Of a stretch of DNA of 64,000 nt, positions 35,766 through 45,010 are shown piece after piece. Source of the stretch: Nonomuraea angiospora (lineage in GTDB: Bacteria > Actinomycetota > Actinomycetes > Streptosporangiales > Streptosporangiaceae); NCBI RefSeq assembly GCF_014873145.1, contig NZ_JADBEK010000001.1:248001-312000 (forward strand). Reading direction: 5' to 3'. Position numbers and translations under genes: made by a program. Below the pieces are notes generated by a model. It worked only from the letters and a program-made list of their open reading frames with translations, had not been told where the DNA came from and did not search any database. Each line of letters opens with the position of its first letter. Within the stretch, counting starts at the first letter, position 1.

Positions 35766-38700
35766 ATGACCGCATTCGCCCGGTTGAGCTTGGTCAATCG
35801 CAGTCTTGTGATATTGGTCGCGCTCGTGCTCAGCGCGTTCGGCGCGTTCACGATTCCGCAGTTGAAACAGCAGTTGCTACCGTCGTTGAGCTTCCCCGGC
35901 GCGTTCGTGGTCGCGGCGTACCCCGGTGCCTCGCCCGAGATCGTCGAGGACCAGGTGACGAAGCCGATCGAGGACTCCTTCCAGGGCCTGGCCGGGATGG
36001 AGCAGATGACCTCGACGTCGAAGGAGGGCCTGGCGCAGATCCAGGTGGCCTTCGAGTACGGCACGGACGTCGAGTCCTCGCTGAACAAGATGCAGCAGGC
36101 CATCACCCGGGTCTCCCTCCCGGACGGGGTGGATCCGCAGGTCGTGGCGGGCAACACCGACGACATCCCGGTGGTGGTGCTCGCGGTGGGCGACGGCGGC
36201 GACGAGCGCGCGATGGCCGACAAGCTGCGCCGGATCATGGTGCCGGAGCTGCAGAGCGTGGAGGGCGTACGGGAGGCGTCGGTCACCGGCACCCGCGACG
36301 AGGTCGTCACGATCGAGCCGGACACCAAGAAGATGACGAAGGCCGGCGTGTCGGCCTCGCAGATCCCCGACGTACTGAAGGCGAACGGCACGCCGATCCC
36401 GGCGGGCTCGCTGACCGCTGACGGCAAGTCGCTCACGGTGCAGGTCGGCACGCGGGTCGACTCGGTGGCCAAGCTGAAGGACCTGTACCTGACCCCGGCC
36501 CAGCCGGCGGCCACCCAGCAGCAGCCGAGCCAGGCCCAGGCCCGCCCGCAGACCGGGCAGCCCGGCCGGCCGGGCCAGTCCCCGGCGGCCCTCGCGCAGC
36601 AGCAGGCGCCCAAGCCCAAGCCGCTCAAGCCGGTCAAGCTGGGCGACGTCGCCGAGATCAAGCAGGGGCTGGCCGACGCGACGACCATCACCCGTACGGA
36701 CGGCAAGACGAGCCTCGGCGTGTCGGTGACGATGGTGCCCGACGGCAACGCGGTGTCGATCTCGCACGACATCCGCGAGAAGCTGCCCGAGCTGACCAGG
36801 TCGCTGGGCGACAGCTCGGACACGGCGGTGTCGGTGGTGTTCGACCAGGCGCCGTACGTGGAGGAGTCGATCCGGAGCCTGACCACCGAGGGACTGCTGG
36901 GCCTGGCGTTCGCGGTGCTGGTCATCCTGGTGTTCCTGCTGTCGGTGCGTTCGACGCTGGTGACGGCGGTGTCGATCCCGCTGTCGGTGGTGATCGCGCT
37001 GATCGTGCTGTGGGCGGGCGACTATTCGCTGAACATGCTGACCCTGGGCGCGCTGACGATCGCGGTGGGCCGGGTGGTCGACGACTCGATCGTGGTGCTG
37101 GAGAACATCAAGCGACATCTCGGGTACGGCGAGGCCAAGCTGCAGGCGATCCTGACGGCGGTGCGCGAGGTGTCGGGCGCGGTGACGGCCTCGACGCTGA
37201 CGACGGTGGCGGTGTTCGCGCCGATCGCGATCGTGGGCGGCATGGTGGGCGAGCTGTTCCGCCCGTTCGCGATCACGGTGGCGGTGGCGCTGCTGGCTTC
37301 GCTGGTCGTGTCGCTGACGGTGGTGCCGGTGCTGGCGTACTGGTTCCTCAAGGCGCCGAGCCTGACGCCGGAGCAGGCGCGCAAGCAGCGCGAGGAGGCC
37401 GAGGCCAAGGAGCTGCGCTCGCCGCTGCAGCGGGCCTACCTGCCGGTGCTGCGGTTCGCGACCCGGTTCAAGCTGGTGACGATCCTCATCGGCGTGGCGG
37501 TGTTCATCGGCACGATGGGGCTGGCCGGCGGGCTGCAGACGAACTTCCTGGACTCCTCGGGCCAGAACACGATCTCCCTGTCGCAGAAGATGCCGGTCGG
37601 TACGGACCTGGCGACCACGGACAAGGCGGCCCAGCAGGTCGAGGGCGTGCTGAAGGACCTGGACGGCGTGGAGACGTACCAGGTGAACGTGGGCGGCGGC
37701 AACGCCATGCAGGGCGGCGCGGTCGGCGGCGGCGCGGACCGGGTGTCGTACTCGGTGACGGTCAAGGACAGCGCCGACCCCGACAAGGTGCAGCAGGAGC
37801 TGCGCGAGCGGATCGACGGCCTGTCGGGCGTCGGCGAGGTCACGGTGGGCGGCGCGGGCGGGGGCGGGTTCTCCTCCGACACGATCGACGTGATCGTGCA
37901 GGCGCCCGACGCCGAGACGCTGCGCACGGCGACCGACACGGTCAAGACCGCGATGGGCGAGGTGTCGGGGCTCACCGAGGTGGCCTCCAACATGGAGACC
38001 AGCGCGCCGCGGGTCGAGGTCGTCGTGGACCGGCAGGAGGCCGCGGAGCGGGGCCTGTCGGAGGCCCAGGTCGGGCAGGCGGTGGCGCAGGCCTTCCGCG
38101 GCGCGCCGCTGGGGCAGATCACCCTGGACGGTCGCTCCAGCGACCTGGTGCTGCGCGGCGCGGACGCGCCGGACGACATCAAGGCGATCAAGGACCTGAA
38201 GCTGCCGACGGCGGCGGGCATGGTGAAGCTGTCGACGGTCGCGGACGTCAAGGAGGTGGCCGGGCCGACGCAGGTGACGCGGATCGACGGCGAGCGTTCG
38301 GCCACGGTGTCGGCCAAGGCGGCCGACGCCGGCAACCTGGGCGCCGTGACGCAGGCGCTGACGACCAAGCTGAACGGCCTGTCGCTGGCCGCGGGCGCCA
38401 CCTATGAGATCGGCGGCGTGTCGGCCCAGCAGTCGGACGCGTTCTCCGACCTGGGGATGGCGATGCTCGCGGCGATCGCGATCGTCTTCCTGATCATGGT
38501 GGCGACGTTCCGCAGCTTCGTCCAGCCGCTGATCCTGCTGGTGTCGATCCCGTTCGCGGCCACGGGCGCGATCGGGCTGCTGGTGGCCACCGACACCGCC
38601 CTGGGCGTGCCGGCGCTGATCGGCATGCTGATGCTGATCGGCATCGTGGTGACCAACGCCATCGTGCTCATCGACCTGATCAACCAGTATCGCGAGCAGG

Positions 38701-38999
38701 GCATGGGCGTGGTGGAAGCGGTCATCGAGGGCGGCCGGCGCAGGCTGCGGCCGATCCTGATGACGGCGGTGGCCACCATCTGTGCCCTGACGCCGATGGC
38801 GCTGGGGGTGACCGGCTCCGGCGGGTTCATCTCGCAGCCGCTGGCGATCGTGGTGATCGGTGGCCTGATCAGCTCGACGCTGCTGACCCTGGTGCTGGTG
38901 CCGACGCTGTACACGATGGTGGAGCGGGCGAAGGAGCGGATGCGGCGCAAGCCGGCCGAGCCCAAGCACGAGGCGAAGGTCCTCACCCCGACCTCCTGA
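35766..38999 (+). CDS. HAE1-type RND efflux pump
   Basis: A 1077-residue RND transporter: helix 1 (SLVNRSLVILVALVLSAFGA), porter domains, helix 4 with the proton-relay pair in GRVVDDSIVVLENIKRHLG, and a second half ending in a helix bundle (GIVVTNAIVLIDLINQYREQ). An odd Gln/Pro-rich insertion (about residues 245-295, QQQPSQAQARPQTGQP) interrupts the first porter lobe. There is no adaptor protein or outer-membrane channel nearby, as usual in monoderm actinobacteria. GGAGG lies 8 bp before the ATG. Likely repressed by the divergent MarR protein. Confidence 0.92.
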   Translation: MTAFARLSLVNRSLVILVALVLSAFGAFTIPQLKQQLLPSLSFPGAFVVAAYPGASPEIVEDQVTKPIEDSFQGLAGMEQMTSTSKEGLAQIQVAFEYGTDVESSLNKMQQAITRVSLPDGVDPQVVAGNTDDIPVVVLAVGDGGDERAMADKLRRIMVPELQSVEGVREASVTGTRDEVVTIEPDTKKMTKAGVSASQIPDVLKANGTPIPAGSLTADGKSLTVQVGTRVDSVAKLKDLYLTPAQPAATQQQPSQAQARPQTGQPGRPGQSPAALAQQQAPKPKPLKPVKLGDVAEIKQGLADATTITRTDGKTSLGVSVTMVPDGNAVSISHDIREKLPELTRSLGDSSDTAVSVVFDQAPYVEESIRSLTTEGLLGLAFAVLVILVFLLSVRSTLVTAVSIPLSVVIALIVLWAGDYSLNMLTLGALTIAVGRVVDDSIVVLENIKRHLGYGEAKLQAILTAVREVSGAVTASTLTTVAVFAPIAIVGGMVGELFRPFAITVAVALLASLVVSLTVVPVLAYWFLKAPSLTPEQARKQREEAEAKELRSPLQRAYLPVLRFATRFKLVTILIGVAVFIGTMGLAGGLQTNFLDSSGQNTISLSQKMPVGTDLATTDKAAQQVEGVLKDLDGVETYQVNVGGGNAMQGGAVGGGADRVSYSVTVKDSADPDKVQQELRERIDGLSGVGEVTVGGAGGGGFSSDTIDVIVQAPDAETLRTATDTVKTAMGEVSGLTEVASNMETSAPRVEVVVDRQEAAERGLSEAQVGQAVAQAFRGAPLGQITLDGRSSDLVLRGADAPDDIKAIKDLKLPTAAGMVKLSTVADVKEVAGPTQVTRIDGERSATVSAKAADAGNLGAVTQALTTKLNGLSLAAGATYEIGGVSAQQSDAFSDLGMAMLAAIAIVFLIMVATFRSFVQPLILLVSIPFAATGAIGLLVATDTALGVPALIGMLMLIGIVVTNAIVLIDLINQYREQGMGVVEAVIEGGRRRLRPILMTAVATICALTPMALGVTGSGGFISQPLAIVVIGGLISSTLLTLVLVPTLYTMVERAKERMRRKPAEPKHEAKVLTPTS

Positions 39000-39013
39000 C
39001 GGAGGCAGCGCAC

Positions 39014-39049
39014 TTTGCCCGGCGGGGCCGCCACACCCCGCCGGGCAAA
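39014..39049 (+). terminator. Strong hairpin terminator after RND gene
   Basis: TTTGCCCGGCGGGG, eight bases, CCCCGCCGGGCAAA: a perfect 14-bp stem 15 bp after the RND stop. No U-tract follows, the usual I-shaped actinomycete form. It also marks the left border of the degraded accessory region. Confidence 0.85.
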
Positions 39050-39244
39050 TGGGCGTATGGAGGAACCTCCAGCGCACGATCATGGCGGCCATCTCTCAGG
39101 TGGAGAAGGGCGTGGCCAGAGCGATCCTCGTGTGGAAGTACTGGGTTCGCGGCGAGCCCGCTGCAGATCCATGACCCGGAGTGCATGTGCGGGAGGGCGT
39201 CCCGCTGCCGGCACAAGGTGTTCCTGCCGGGTGGGCACACGGGC
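39050..39244. other. Decayed phage-like DNA before the lysis remnants
   Basis: A 30-codon open frame from 39082 (MAAISQVEKGVARAILVWKY) looks like the end of a phage structural gene, but it is too short to name. Nothing else is visible. Confidence 0.3.
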
Positions 39245-39543
39245 CCGCATCAGCGACGTGCCGTGGAAGCAGGACGTCAAGCTGAGGGACGCGGAAGCAC
39301 ACAGCACCGCGTTCCGTTTCGCCGACCCGCCCGCGCGCATGGTTGCCGTGCAAGCCATCGCCTTGTGGGGCGAATTCGTCTACCTGTGGACGCGGCTGGG
39401 CTGTCGACGTCGACCCCCTCTACGGGCCGCAGTCCACGGCCGTGTGCAAGCTGTTCCAGAAAAAGGTCGGCCTTGAGCCGACCGGCGTCATCGATGAGGA
39501 GACCTGGGACATCACCTGGTCGTGGACGCCGCCCGCAGCCTGA
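39245..39543 (+). pseudogene. Frameshifted peptidoglycan-binding domain protein
   Basis: One frame reads ISDVPWKQDVKLRDAEAHST and on to AVQAIALWGEFVYLWTRL; then the frame shifts near 39395 and continues AVDVDPLYGPQSTAVCKLFQ, GLEPTGVIDEETW. The second part is a PG_binding_1 domain (YGP.T..AV..FQ...GL..tGv.d..TW), normally the cell-wall-binding part of a phage or cellular lysin. With the holin remnant just downstream it looks like a decayed lysis cassette. Confidence 0.6.
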
Positions 39544-39631
39544 CCTGCAACCCCGCCTGAACGACACAACGGCGTCTGCCTGGCCTGGGTGGGCGCTTTC
39601 GCATGTCCGCACCCTTGCTGGAAGGAAACCC

Positions 39632-39887
39632 ATGCACGGAGACCGCATCACCTATGGCAAGCCCAGAGTGGAGCGGAAGGTCACCGCGTCCACCGAGGGC
39701 TCCTAACTTGGCCTGCTCGCGGTCCTGACTGTCCTGCAGACCGTCAAAGCCGACCTCGACCTCATCGCGTTCCTGCCTGACTGGCTGGAGACGCCAGGGA
39801 TCCCGCTCTGGCCTGATCACCTACGTGTCCGGGTACGTGGCCAACAAGCACACCGTCCGCCCGGGCCTGCCGCTGGACCAGCTGTAA
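39632..39887 (+). pseudogene. Broken holin-like gene
   Basis: After a GGAAGGA site, ATG 39632 begins MHGDRITYGKPRVERKVTAS and stops at TAA 39704. Without that stop the frame continues LGLLAVLTVLQTVKADLDLI-AFLPDWLETP; after a frameshift near 39808 it goes on SGLITYVSGYVANKHTVRPG and ends LDQL. Size, one or two hydrophobic helices and the place after a PG-binding gene suggest a small phage holin. Both a nonsense change and a frameshift disable it. Confidence 0.55.
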
Positions 39888-39936
39888 GCGCAGGCGCCGA
39901 AACAGCCGAGTAGCTAGCCCCCACTGTCCCCATTTT

Positions 39937-40016
39937 GGGGACGCTGTTGGCGAAGTAGATCGAACGGGAAAGGCCCCGTGATCAGCATCGGCGCATTCGA
40001 GGGGTCGTCGCAACAC
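39937..40016. repeat. Left copy of IS-end/hairpin sequence
   Basis: GCTGTTGGCGAAGTAGATC at 39943-39961 recurs near 46143-46160 in the opposite orientation, and GGGAAAGGCCCCGTGATCA (39966-39984) plus GGTCGTCGCAACAC (40003-40016) recurs inverted at 44120-44172. The last part matches the DNA just upstream of the IS30 transposase remnant, so this is probably a detached IS30-type end pointing rightwards. Confidence 0.65.
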
Positions 40017-40169
40017 AGGTGATCAGTTGCTGGCGGCAGCCAGCATAGCGAGATGGTTTTCGCTGAGCGTCCTTCCGGGGTCGGCCAGTCCGCCCCCCGG
40101 GAAGAACGCCCGCCACTCAGCGTCACGGTTCTCGTGACCGAATGCGCAGAGGGCGCTCCATGTCCGGAT

Positions 40170-40375
40170 TCTCTTCACAGCCCGGACGCCACGTGACGCA
40201 GCACCCTTCGCAGATTTCGATCTCGTTGCCGTGTGCGTCCGTCCACACGTGAGCAGCAAGGGAACTTCAGCCCCGTTGTCGTCGGGATCGCGCCAGTGCG
40301 GCTCACACCACTCTGGCCCTCCACTCGGGTCCGTGTCACCGGCCGCAAAGTAGCTCCAAGGCGATGTGGGTGGCT
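40170..40375 (-). pseudogene. Frameshifted hypothetical protein remnant
   Basis: On the minus strand one frame reads WSYFAAGDTDPSGGPEWCEP and HWRDPDDNGAEVPLLL; a second frame continues AHVWTDAHGNEIEICEGCCV, TWRPGCEENPD. The composition looks coding in both, joined by a frameshift near 40260. No family is recognised. Confidence 0.35.
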
Positions 40376-40378
40376 GGT

Positions 40379-41029
40379 CTAGCGGTTGAGTCCGAAGAGC
40401 TCTCTCGCGGCTTGGACAGCGTCGGGTTTTCCTCGCACGTGGAGGCGGCCGGTGGAGACGGCGGTGAGTGACGCGGCGGGATCGCGCCCGATCTCGGCGA
40501 GCGTCGCGGCATCGGTGAAGGTCAGGACGGCATCGGGATCGTCGGCGTAGCCGGGGCAGGTGTGCAGCGCGCCGTCGGCGATGCGGGCGTGTATGGCGTC
40601 GGCGCCTACTCTGAACTCGATGGTGAGGGACAGGGCCTGGGCCCGCTCTGGCTGGAACATCGCCCGCAGCGACGGCGTGATCCAGTGGATCTGGAAGGCG
40701 TCGTCGTCCTGCTCCCCGAGCAGGCGCATGCCGAACCGGGCCAGCTCGGTCATCGCCGGTTGCAGATCCCGGCCGAGGGGCGTCAGCTCGTACACCTTCG
40801 ACGCGGCAGGCGCCGGGAGCGTGCGCCGGCTGACGATTCCGGCTTCTTCCAGGATTTTCAGGCGGGTGGCGAGCATGTCGGTGGAGATGCCTGCGAGCCC
40901 GGCGAGCAGATCGACGTAACGTCTCGGCCCGTTGAGCAGCTCCCGGACGACCAGCAGGGACCACCGCTCACCGACCACGTCGAGTGTCTTGGCCACTGCG
41001 CAGTAGTGGCCGTAGGTCCGCGATGCCAT
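40379..41029 (-). CDS. HxlR-family regulator with SCP2-like C-terminal domain
   Basis: A 216-residue protein: N-terminal HxlR winged helix (CAVAKTLDVVGERWSLLVVR, GISTDMLATRLKILEEAGIV), then a lipid-binding SCP2-like domain (DAVLTFTDAATLAEIGRD, GRLHVRGKPDAVQAARELFG). This two-domain form is common in actinobacteria. It diverges from the DUF3237/SnoaL/LLM operon; its binding sites are probably the dyads at 41060-41100. Confidence 0.88.
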   Translation of the reverse strand: MASRTYGHYCAVAKTLDVVGERWSLLVVRELLNGPRRYVDLLAGLAGISTDMLATRLKILEEAGIVSRRTLPAPAASKVYELTPLGRDLQPAMTELARFGMRLLGEQDDDAFQIHWITPSLRAMFQPERAQALSLTIEFRVGADAIHARIADGALHTCPGYADDPDAVLTFTDAATLAEIGRDPAASLTAVSTGRLHVRGKPDAVQAARELFGLNR

Positions 41030-41059
41030 GACGGGAGCCTATCGCAGATCTCACCAAAT

Positions 41060-41100
41060 CAAAGCTTCCGCTTTGAAAGTCAGATTTAGGACTTGACTTT
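41060..41100. promoter_or_regulatory. Two dyads, likely HxlR operators
   Basis: CAAAGC-ttcc-GCTTTG (41060-41075) is followed at once by AAAGTC-N13-GACTTT (41076-41100). Both lie in the divergent space between the HxlR-SCP2 and DUF3237 genes in an AT-rich patch. Confidence 0.5.
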
Positions 41101-41180
41101 TCCAAGCGATCACCTGAAGGTGGTGCAGCGGCAGGCGCCCGACAAGACCTGCCCCCCCGAACGGCCTGGGAGGACACCTC

Positions 41181-41663
41181 ATGACTCTCGTCGACGCTGA
41201 CCCAGCAATCACCGCGGTCGCGGTCGAGCACCTGTGCGACTTCGCCATCACGTTCCAGACCATGCAGACCTTCTCCACGCCACTGGGCACGCGCATGATC
41301 GCGGTCGTCGACCACGGAACCGTCGAGGGACCGCGACTGCATGGCGAGTTCCTGCCCGGCGGCGGCGACTGGATCATGGTCGGCTCCGACCGCGTCGCCC
41401 GCCTCGATGTCCGGGCAACGCTCCGCACCCATGACGACGAGCTGGTGTTCGTCACCGTCACCGGTCGCGCCACACTCTCGGACGAGGCGATCGGCCGACT
41501 TTGGGCCGGCGAGACCATCGCCTGGAACGAGATGCACGCACGGTCCGCGCCCCTGTTCGAGACCGGCGCGAACCGCTACGCGTGGCTGAACTCCACCGTC
41601 GCCATCGCCGTCAACGAGCTGTCCCTCAAACACGTCAACTACCGCGTCTACAGCATCCAGTAA
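41181..41663 (+). CDS. DUF3237 family protein
   Basis: A 160-residue beta-barrel protein: GPRLHGEFLPGGGDWIMVGS, RLDVRATLRTHDDELVFVTV and RYAWLNSTVAIAV are the DUF3237 pattern. Function unknown; in similar operons it accompanies small-molecule catabolic genes. AGGA lies 7 bp before the ATG. First gene of a three-gene operon opposite the HxlR-SCP2 regulator. Confidence 0.83.
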   Translation: MTLVDADPAITAVAVEHLCDFAITFQTMQTFSTPLGTRMIAVVDHGTVEGPRLHGEFLPGGGDWIMVGSDRVARLDVRATLRTHDDELVFVTVTGRATLSDEAIGRLWAGETIAWNEMHARSAPLFETGANRYAWLNSTVAIAVNELSLKHVNYRVYSIQ

Positions 41664-41691
41664 TCCGGCCAGCGATAGGAAGCAGAGCGCC

Positions 41692-42135
41692 ATGCCCACC
41701 GCCACACCACCCTCACCTGACGTCAGAGCACTCTTCGACACCTACGCCGCGACCTTCGCCAGCCACGACGTGGACGCGATCGTCGCGCTGCACTCGCCCG
41801 GAACCCAGTTCTGGCTGCACAACGGCGAGCAGCCGATCCACGGCCGATCCGCGGTCCGCGACACCTTCGCCGCCATGTTCGCCCAGTGGCCAGAGATGGG
41901 GTTCGACATCTACCGGGTCATCGTCGGTGACCGCCACTGGGTTCTCGACTGGGCACTCACCGCCGTTCTCACCGACCCGGACGGCAATCGACGCCCGATC
42001 CGCTTCGACTGCCTCGACGTGGTCACGCTCGACGACAACGGACTGGTCGAACGCAAGGACACCTTCATCGACCTTCCCCAGGCCCAGACCGCGCTCACCG
42101 CCGCAGCGGCGGCCGGATCCAGGGACCACTCATGA
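41692..42135 (+). CDS. SnoaL-like/NTF2-fold protein
   Basis: A 147-residue cone-shaped alpha+beta protein: VRALFDTYAATFASHDVDAI, LHSPGTQFWLHNGEQPIHGR, and a beta-rich second half ending LDDNGLVERKDTFIDL. SnoaL-like domains isomerise or hydrolyse polar ketides, or simply bind small molecules. The stop overlaps the next start as ATGA. Confidence 0.85.
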   Translation: MPTATPPSPDVRALFDTYAATFASHDVDAIVALHSPGTQFWLHNGEQPIHGRSAVRDTFAAMFAQWPEMGFDIYRVIVGDRHWVLDWALTAVLTDPDGNRRPIRFDCLDVVTLDDNGLVERKDTFIDLPQAQTALTAAAAAGSRDHS

Positions 42136-42928
42136 CACCGAAAATCGGAGTGTTCCTGCCCGCCCGAGAAGCGCTCCTCAGCGGCACCCCCATCGCCGAG
42201 GTGCTCGACTTTGCGAAACAGGCGGAGAACGCCGGGTTCGACTCGGTGTGGACGGGTGATTCATTGCTCGCCACACCCGTTTCGGCCTGCCCGCCAACCG
42301 CGCCGAATTCGAGGCCGTCGGCGCCGCCTTCGACCAACGCGTCGGCCGGCTCCTGGAAACCGCTGAAATCTGGCGACAACTGTGGACCGGCGCCCGAGTC
42401 ACCTTCACCGGCCGATACTGGACCCTCCGCGACATCGCCATCGAACCCACACCCCAGCAAGCCGGTGGCCCGCCGCTGTGGCTGGCCACTGGCACGACCG
42501 CCGGAGCCCGCCGGGCCGGCGAACGATTCGACGGCCTGCTGCCCTACCCGCCGACCGCCGAGCAGTACCGCGAGCTGACCACCACCGCGTATGCCGCCGC
42601 AAGCAAAGCCGCCCGCGACAGCGCCCACATCACACCCGCGCTGATGGTCACGATCGCCATCAACGACGACCCCGAACAAGCCCGCAAGGAGCTGGACCAC
42701 TACGTCCGAACCTTCTACGGCTACCCGTTGGACGCCGTATCGCTCCTGCAGGCCTGCTACGCCGGCCCGCTCGACGGCTGCGTCGAATGGCTGCGGTCCT
42801 ACTGGAACGCCGGCGCACGCCACATCCTCCTGCGCGTAGGAAGCCTAGACGCCGCCACACAACTGGGCACCGCCACCGGGGTACTCGACAACATCCACAG
42901 TGGCGGCTTCCAGGTTGCAGAGACCTGA
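42132..42928 (+). pseudogene. LLM-class flavin oxidoreductase with internal deletion
   Basis: The gene begins normally (IGVFLPAREALLSGTPIAEV and ENAGFDSVWTGDSLLA), then near 42275 jumps out of frame to FGLPANRAEFEAVGAAFDQR and onwards to VLDNIHSGGFQVAET. Around 45 residues that normally carry the strand leading to GGR/GxGxG are missing, as is the frame. The C-terminal part (42276-42928) is otherwise intact (LWLATGTTAGARRAGERFDG). It is the broken third gene of the HxlR-controlled operon. Confidence 0.75.
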
Positions 42929-43014
42929 GAGGGCGTCCAAAAAGCGAAGTTCATGATTGATTGACGGTTATGAGTCTCGCCAGGTCGGACGCGGTAGCTC
43001 TACCTTCATGCAGG

Positions 43015-44101
43015 TCAGCCGCAGGCTGTGAGGAGTTCCGCGAGACGCTCGGCCGGGGTGTCTAGGTGTTCTCGTTGGAACCGCGCTGCCACGGGCCGGC
43101 CGGGTCGCAGAAGTAGACGGGCATGTCGGCGGCGACGGAGAACTCGTGGTGGCGGCCCATCTTGCTGCCCTGGTCCCAGGTGAGGGAACGCCGGAGGTGG
43201 GCCGGTAGCTTCGCGATGGTGTCCAGCAGGGCATCGCGCATGCCAACCGCGCTGTGGTCATGCCGCAGGTGAACAAGCGTAACGTAGCGCGTGCTGCGCT
43301 CGACCAGGGTCCCGATGGCGGACAACTGGTTCTTGCCGATGATGAGGTCGCCTTCCCAGTGGCCGGGAACGGCGCGGTCGTCGGCCTCAGCGAGCCGCTC
43401 GCTGAGCATGACCATGGACGCGCTGTAGCGGGGCTGGCGCTTGTGGGCCAGGCGGTGCGGCTTGCGCATCGCGCGACCCGTGCGCAAAGCCTTGGTCAGC
43501 TCGCGGCGCCGCTCGCCGAGGCCCTGAACGTAGAGCGCTTGGTAGATGGTCTCGTGGCACACATGCATCTGCGGCCGGTCAGGGAAGCTCCTGCGCAGGC
43601 TCTGGGAGATCTGCTCGGGACTCCAGCGTTTATGCAGGTGGTCCTGAATGTATGCCCGAAGCTCGGGACTCTGGCCGATCTTGCCCGGCTTAGGCCGCGG
43701 CCGCCGGGCGTCCGCGCGAGCCTGCGCCGCGTATGGCCGTTGCGGCGGACCTCTCTGCTGATTGTGGAAGGGCTCCGTCCGAGCGTGACTGCGATGGACC
43801 GGATCGATGCGCCCTCGCGCACCAGATCGGCGATGGTGAGGCGCTCCTCCTGGGATAAGTAGCGAGAACGCGGAGAGGCCTCGGCCGCCGGCGCACGACG
43901 CGCTGGCGGCCGAGGCCTCTTCTTTCGTCCTTCCGGTCTTCCGTTGCGCCACCCCTGCCCAGTTCGCCGGTTGACGCCGACGATGCGACACGCTTCCTTA
44001 CTGCTCACGCCCTGCCGCACGAGAGCAAGGTGGTGCTCGCGCTCCTTGGTCAGCTTCTTGCGTCCCTGAGGAGATCGAATCTCCCGGATCTCGAAGTCCA
44101 T
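43015..44101 (-). pseudogene. IS30-family transposase, broken
   Basis: N-terminal HTH and IS30 motif (LTKEREHHLALVRQGVSSKE; SPSTISREVRRNG) in one frame; after a frameshift and small loss near 43735 the catalytic domain continues in another: RWSPEQISQSLRRSFPD, PGHWEGDLIIGKNQLSAIGT, LTWDQGSKMGRHH and GSNENT, giving the D, D and E of the DDE triad. Directly after NENT a deletion joins the last codons (TPAERLAELLTACG). The element cannot transpose by itself. Its 5' end lies close to the GTGTTGCGACGACC repeat. Confidence 0.85.
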
Positions 44102-44119
44102 CGCATCCCATGAGGTGGG

Positions 44120-44173
44120 GTGTTGCGACGACCACTAGAACGGAAGATCAGTGATCACGGGGCCTTTCCCGTG
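44120..44173. repeat. Right copy of IS-end/hairpin sequence
   Basis: GTGTTGCGACGACC (44120-44133) and GATCACGGGGCCTTTCCCGT (44153-44172) are the inverted partners of the sequences at 40003-40016 and 39964-39984. The second contains the stem CACGGG-N6-CCCGTG (44156-44173). Together the two copies frame the 4.1-kb segment with the HxlR operon and the IS30 remnant. Confidence 0.65.
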
Positions 44174-44253
44174 TTAGGAGCTGTATGCCGAGCCAGTTTC
44201 ACCGCTGAAAGCAACAGAATGAGGGCAGGGCTCGGAACGAGGATGGTTTGCAT

Positions 44254-44814
44254 CTAGCAGCTGCGGTTGGCAGGGACTTCAAAGATGAGTCCGAGACCGT
44301 CCTCTTCGTCCCAGTGTTCTCCGACCTGGACGAAGCCGAAGCCCGCGATCGTGGCCAGGGATGCCACATTATCGGGACTAATCGTCGCCCGTACGGTCTT
44401 GACCGCCGGTTCGGCCGCGGCCCGACGCAGCAACTCGATCAGGATGGCTCGGCCATACCCCTGACGACGGAAGTCGGGAGCTACCGAGTAGCCGATCTCT
44501 ACCATGCCCGCCTCATCGGGCGGTCCGTGAAAGCCGGCATGACCGATGACGACACCTTCAGGCCCGGTTACCGCCTGCCGCATCATCCACGATGCGTGAC
44601 CAGGATCGGCGGCCATCTGGTCGATCCGAACCCGCCACAGCCACCGTGCTCTGTCTGTCACAAAGTACTCGGTCAGAGCCACCCCAGCCGTATTGCTGGC
44701 TGTGGGCAGATCCCCATCGAGCAGAGCGGACATCGCGGTGCTCGACAACTCGACAAAGCGCACATGCTTCGGACTGGTGGGGAACGACGTCTGGCGATCG
44801 GCTTCATCTGTCAC
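44254..44814 (-). CDS. GNAT-family N-acetyltransferase
   Basis: A 186-residue acetyltransferase with the acetyl-CoA motif APDFRRQGYGRAILIELLRR (Q/RxxGxG/A) and ATISPDNVASLATIAGFGFV after it. N-terminal part reads RFVELSSTAMSALLDGD. The start is uncertain: GTG 44814 (used) or GTG 44850; neither has a good ribosome-binding site. It is an intact gene between two IS remnants. Confidence 0.82.
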   Translation of the reverse strand: MTDEADRQTSFPTSPKHVRFVELSSTAMSALLDGDLPTASNTAGVALTEYFVTDRARWLWRVRIDQMAADPGHASWMMRQAVTGPEGVVIGHAGFHGPPDEAGMVEIGYSVAPDFRRQGYGRAILIELLRRAAAEPAVKTVRATISPDNVASLATIAGFGFVQVGEHWDEEDGLGLIFEVPANRSC

Positions 44815-45010
44815 CGTGAGATGGTCGCAGAGTGTCCGACAGACGTCCACGAAGTTTGGAGTGATTGATCAACCGAACTTGCTTACGACGGCATCCACCA
44901 CCATGAGCACCAACCCGCTGAAAAGATCACGCCGGGCACCGATTCTCCTGGTTTGCGGCGCTCGCCGTAAGAGTGAACGGCTGCACTTCTTCTACGCGCC
45001 GACCATTCGG

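Noticed and set aside
35877..39092. Long minus-strand open frame opposite the RND gene (over 1000 codons)
   Set aside because: His/Arg/Gln-rich composition and exact antisense position are typical GC-rich shadows of a real gene.
40023..40964. 313-codon minus frame antisense/overlapping the HxlR-SCP2 gene
   Set aside because: Most of it is out of frame with the real regulator and Arg-rich; only the short stretch at 40170-40375 looks like gene debris.
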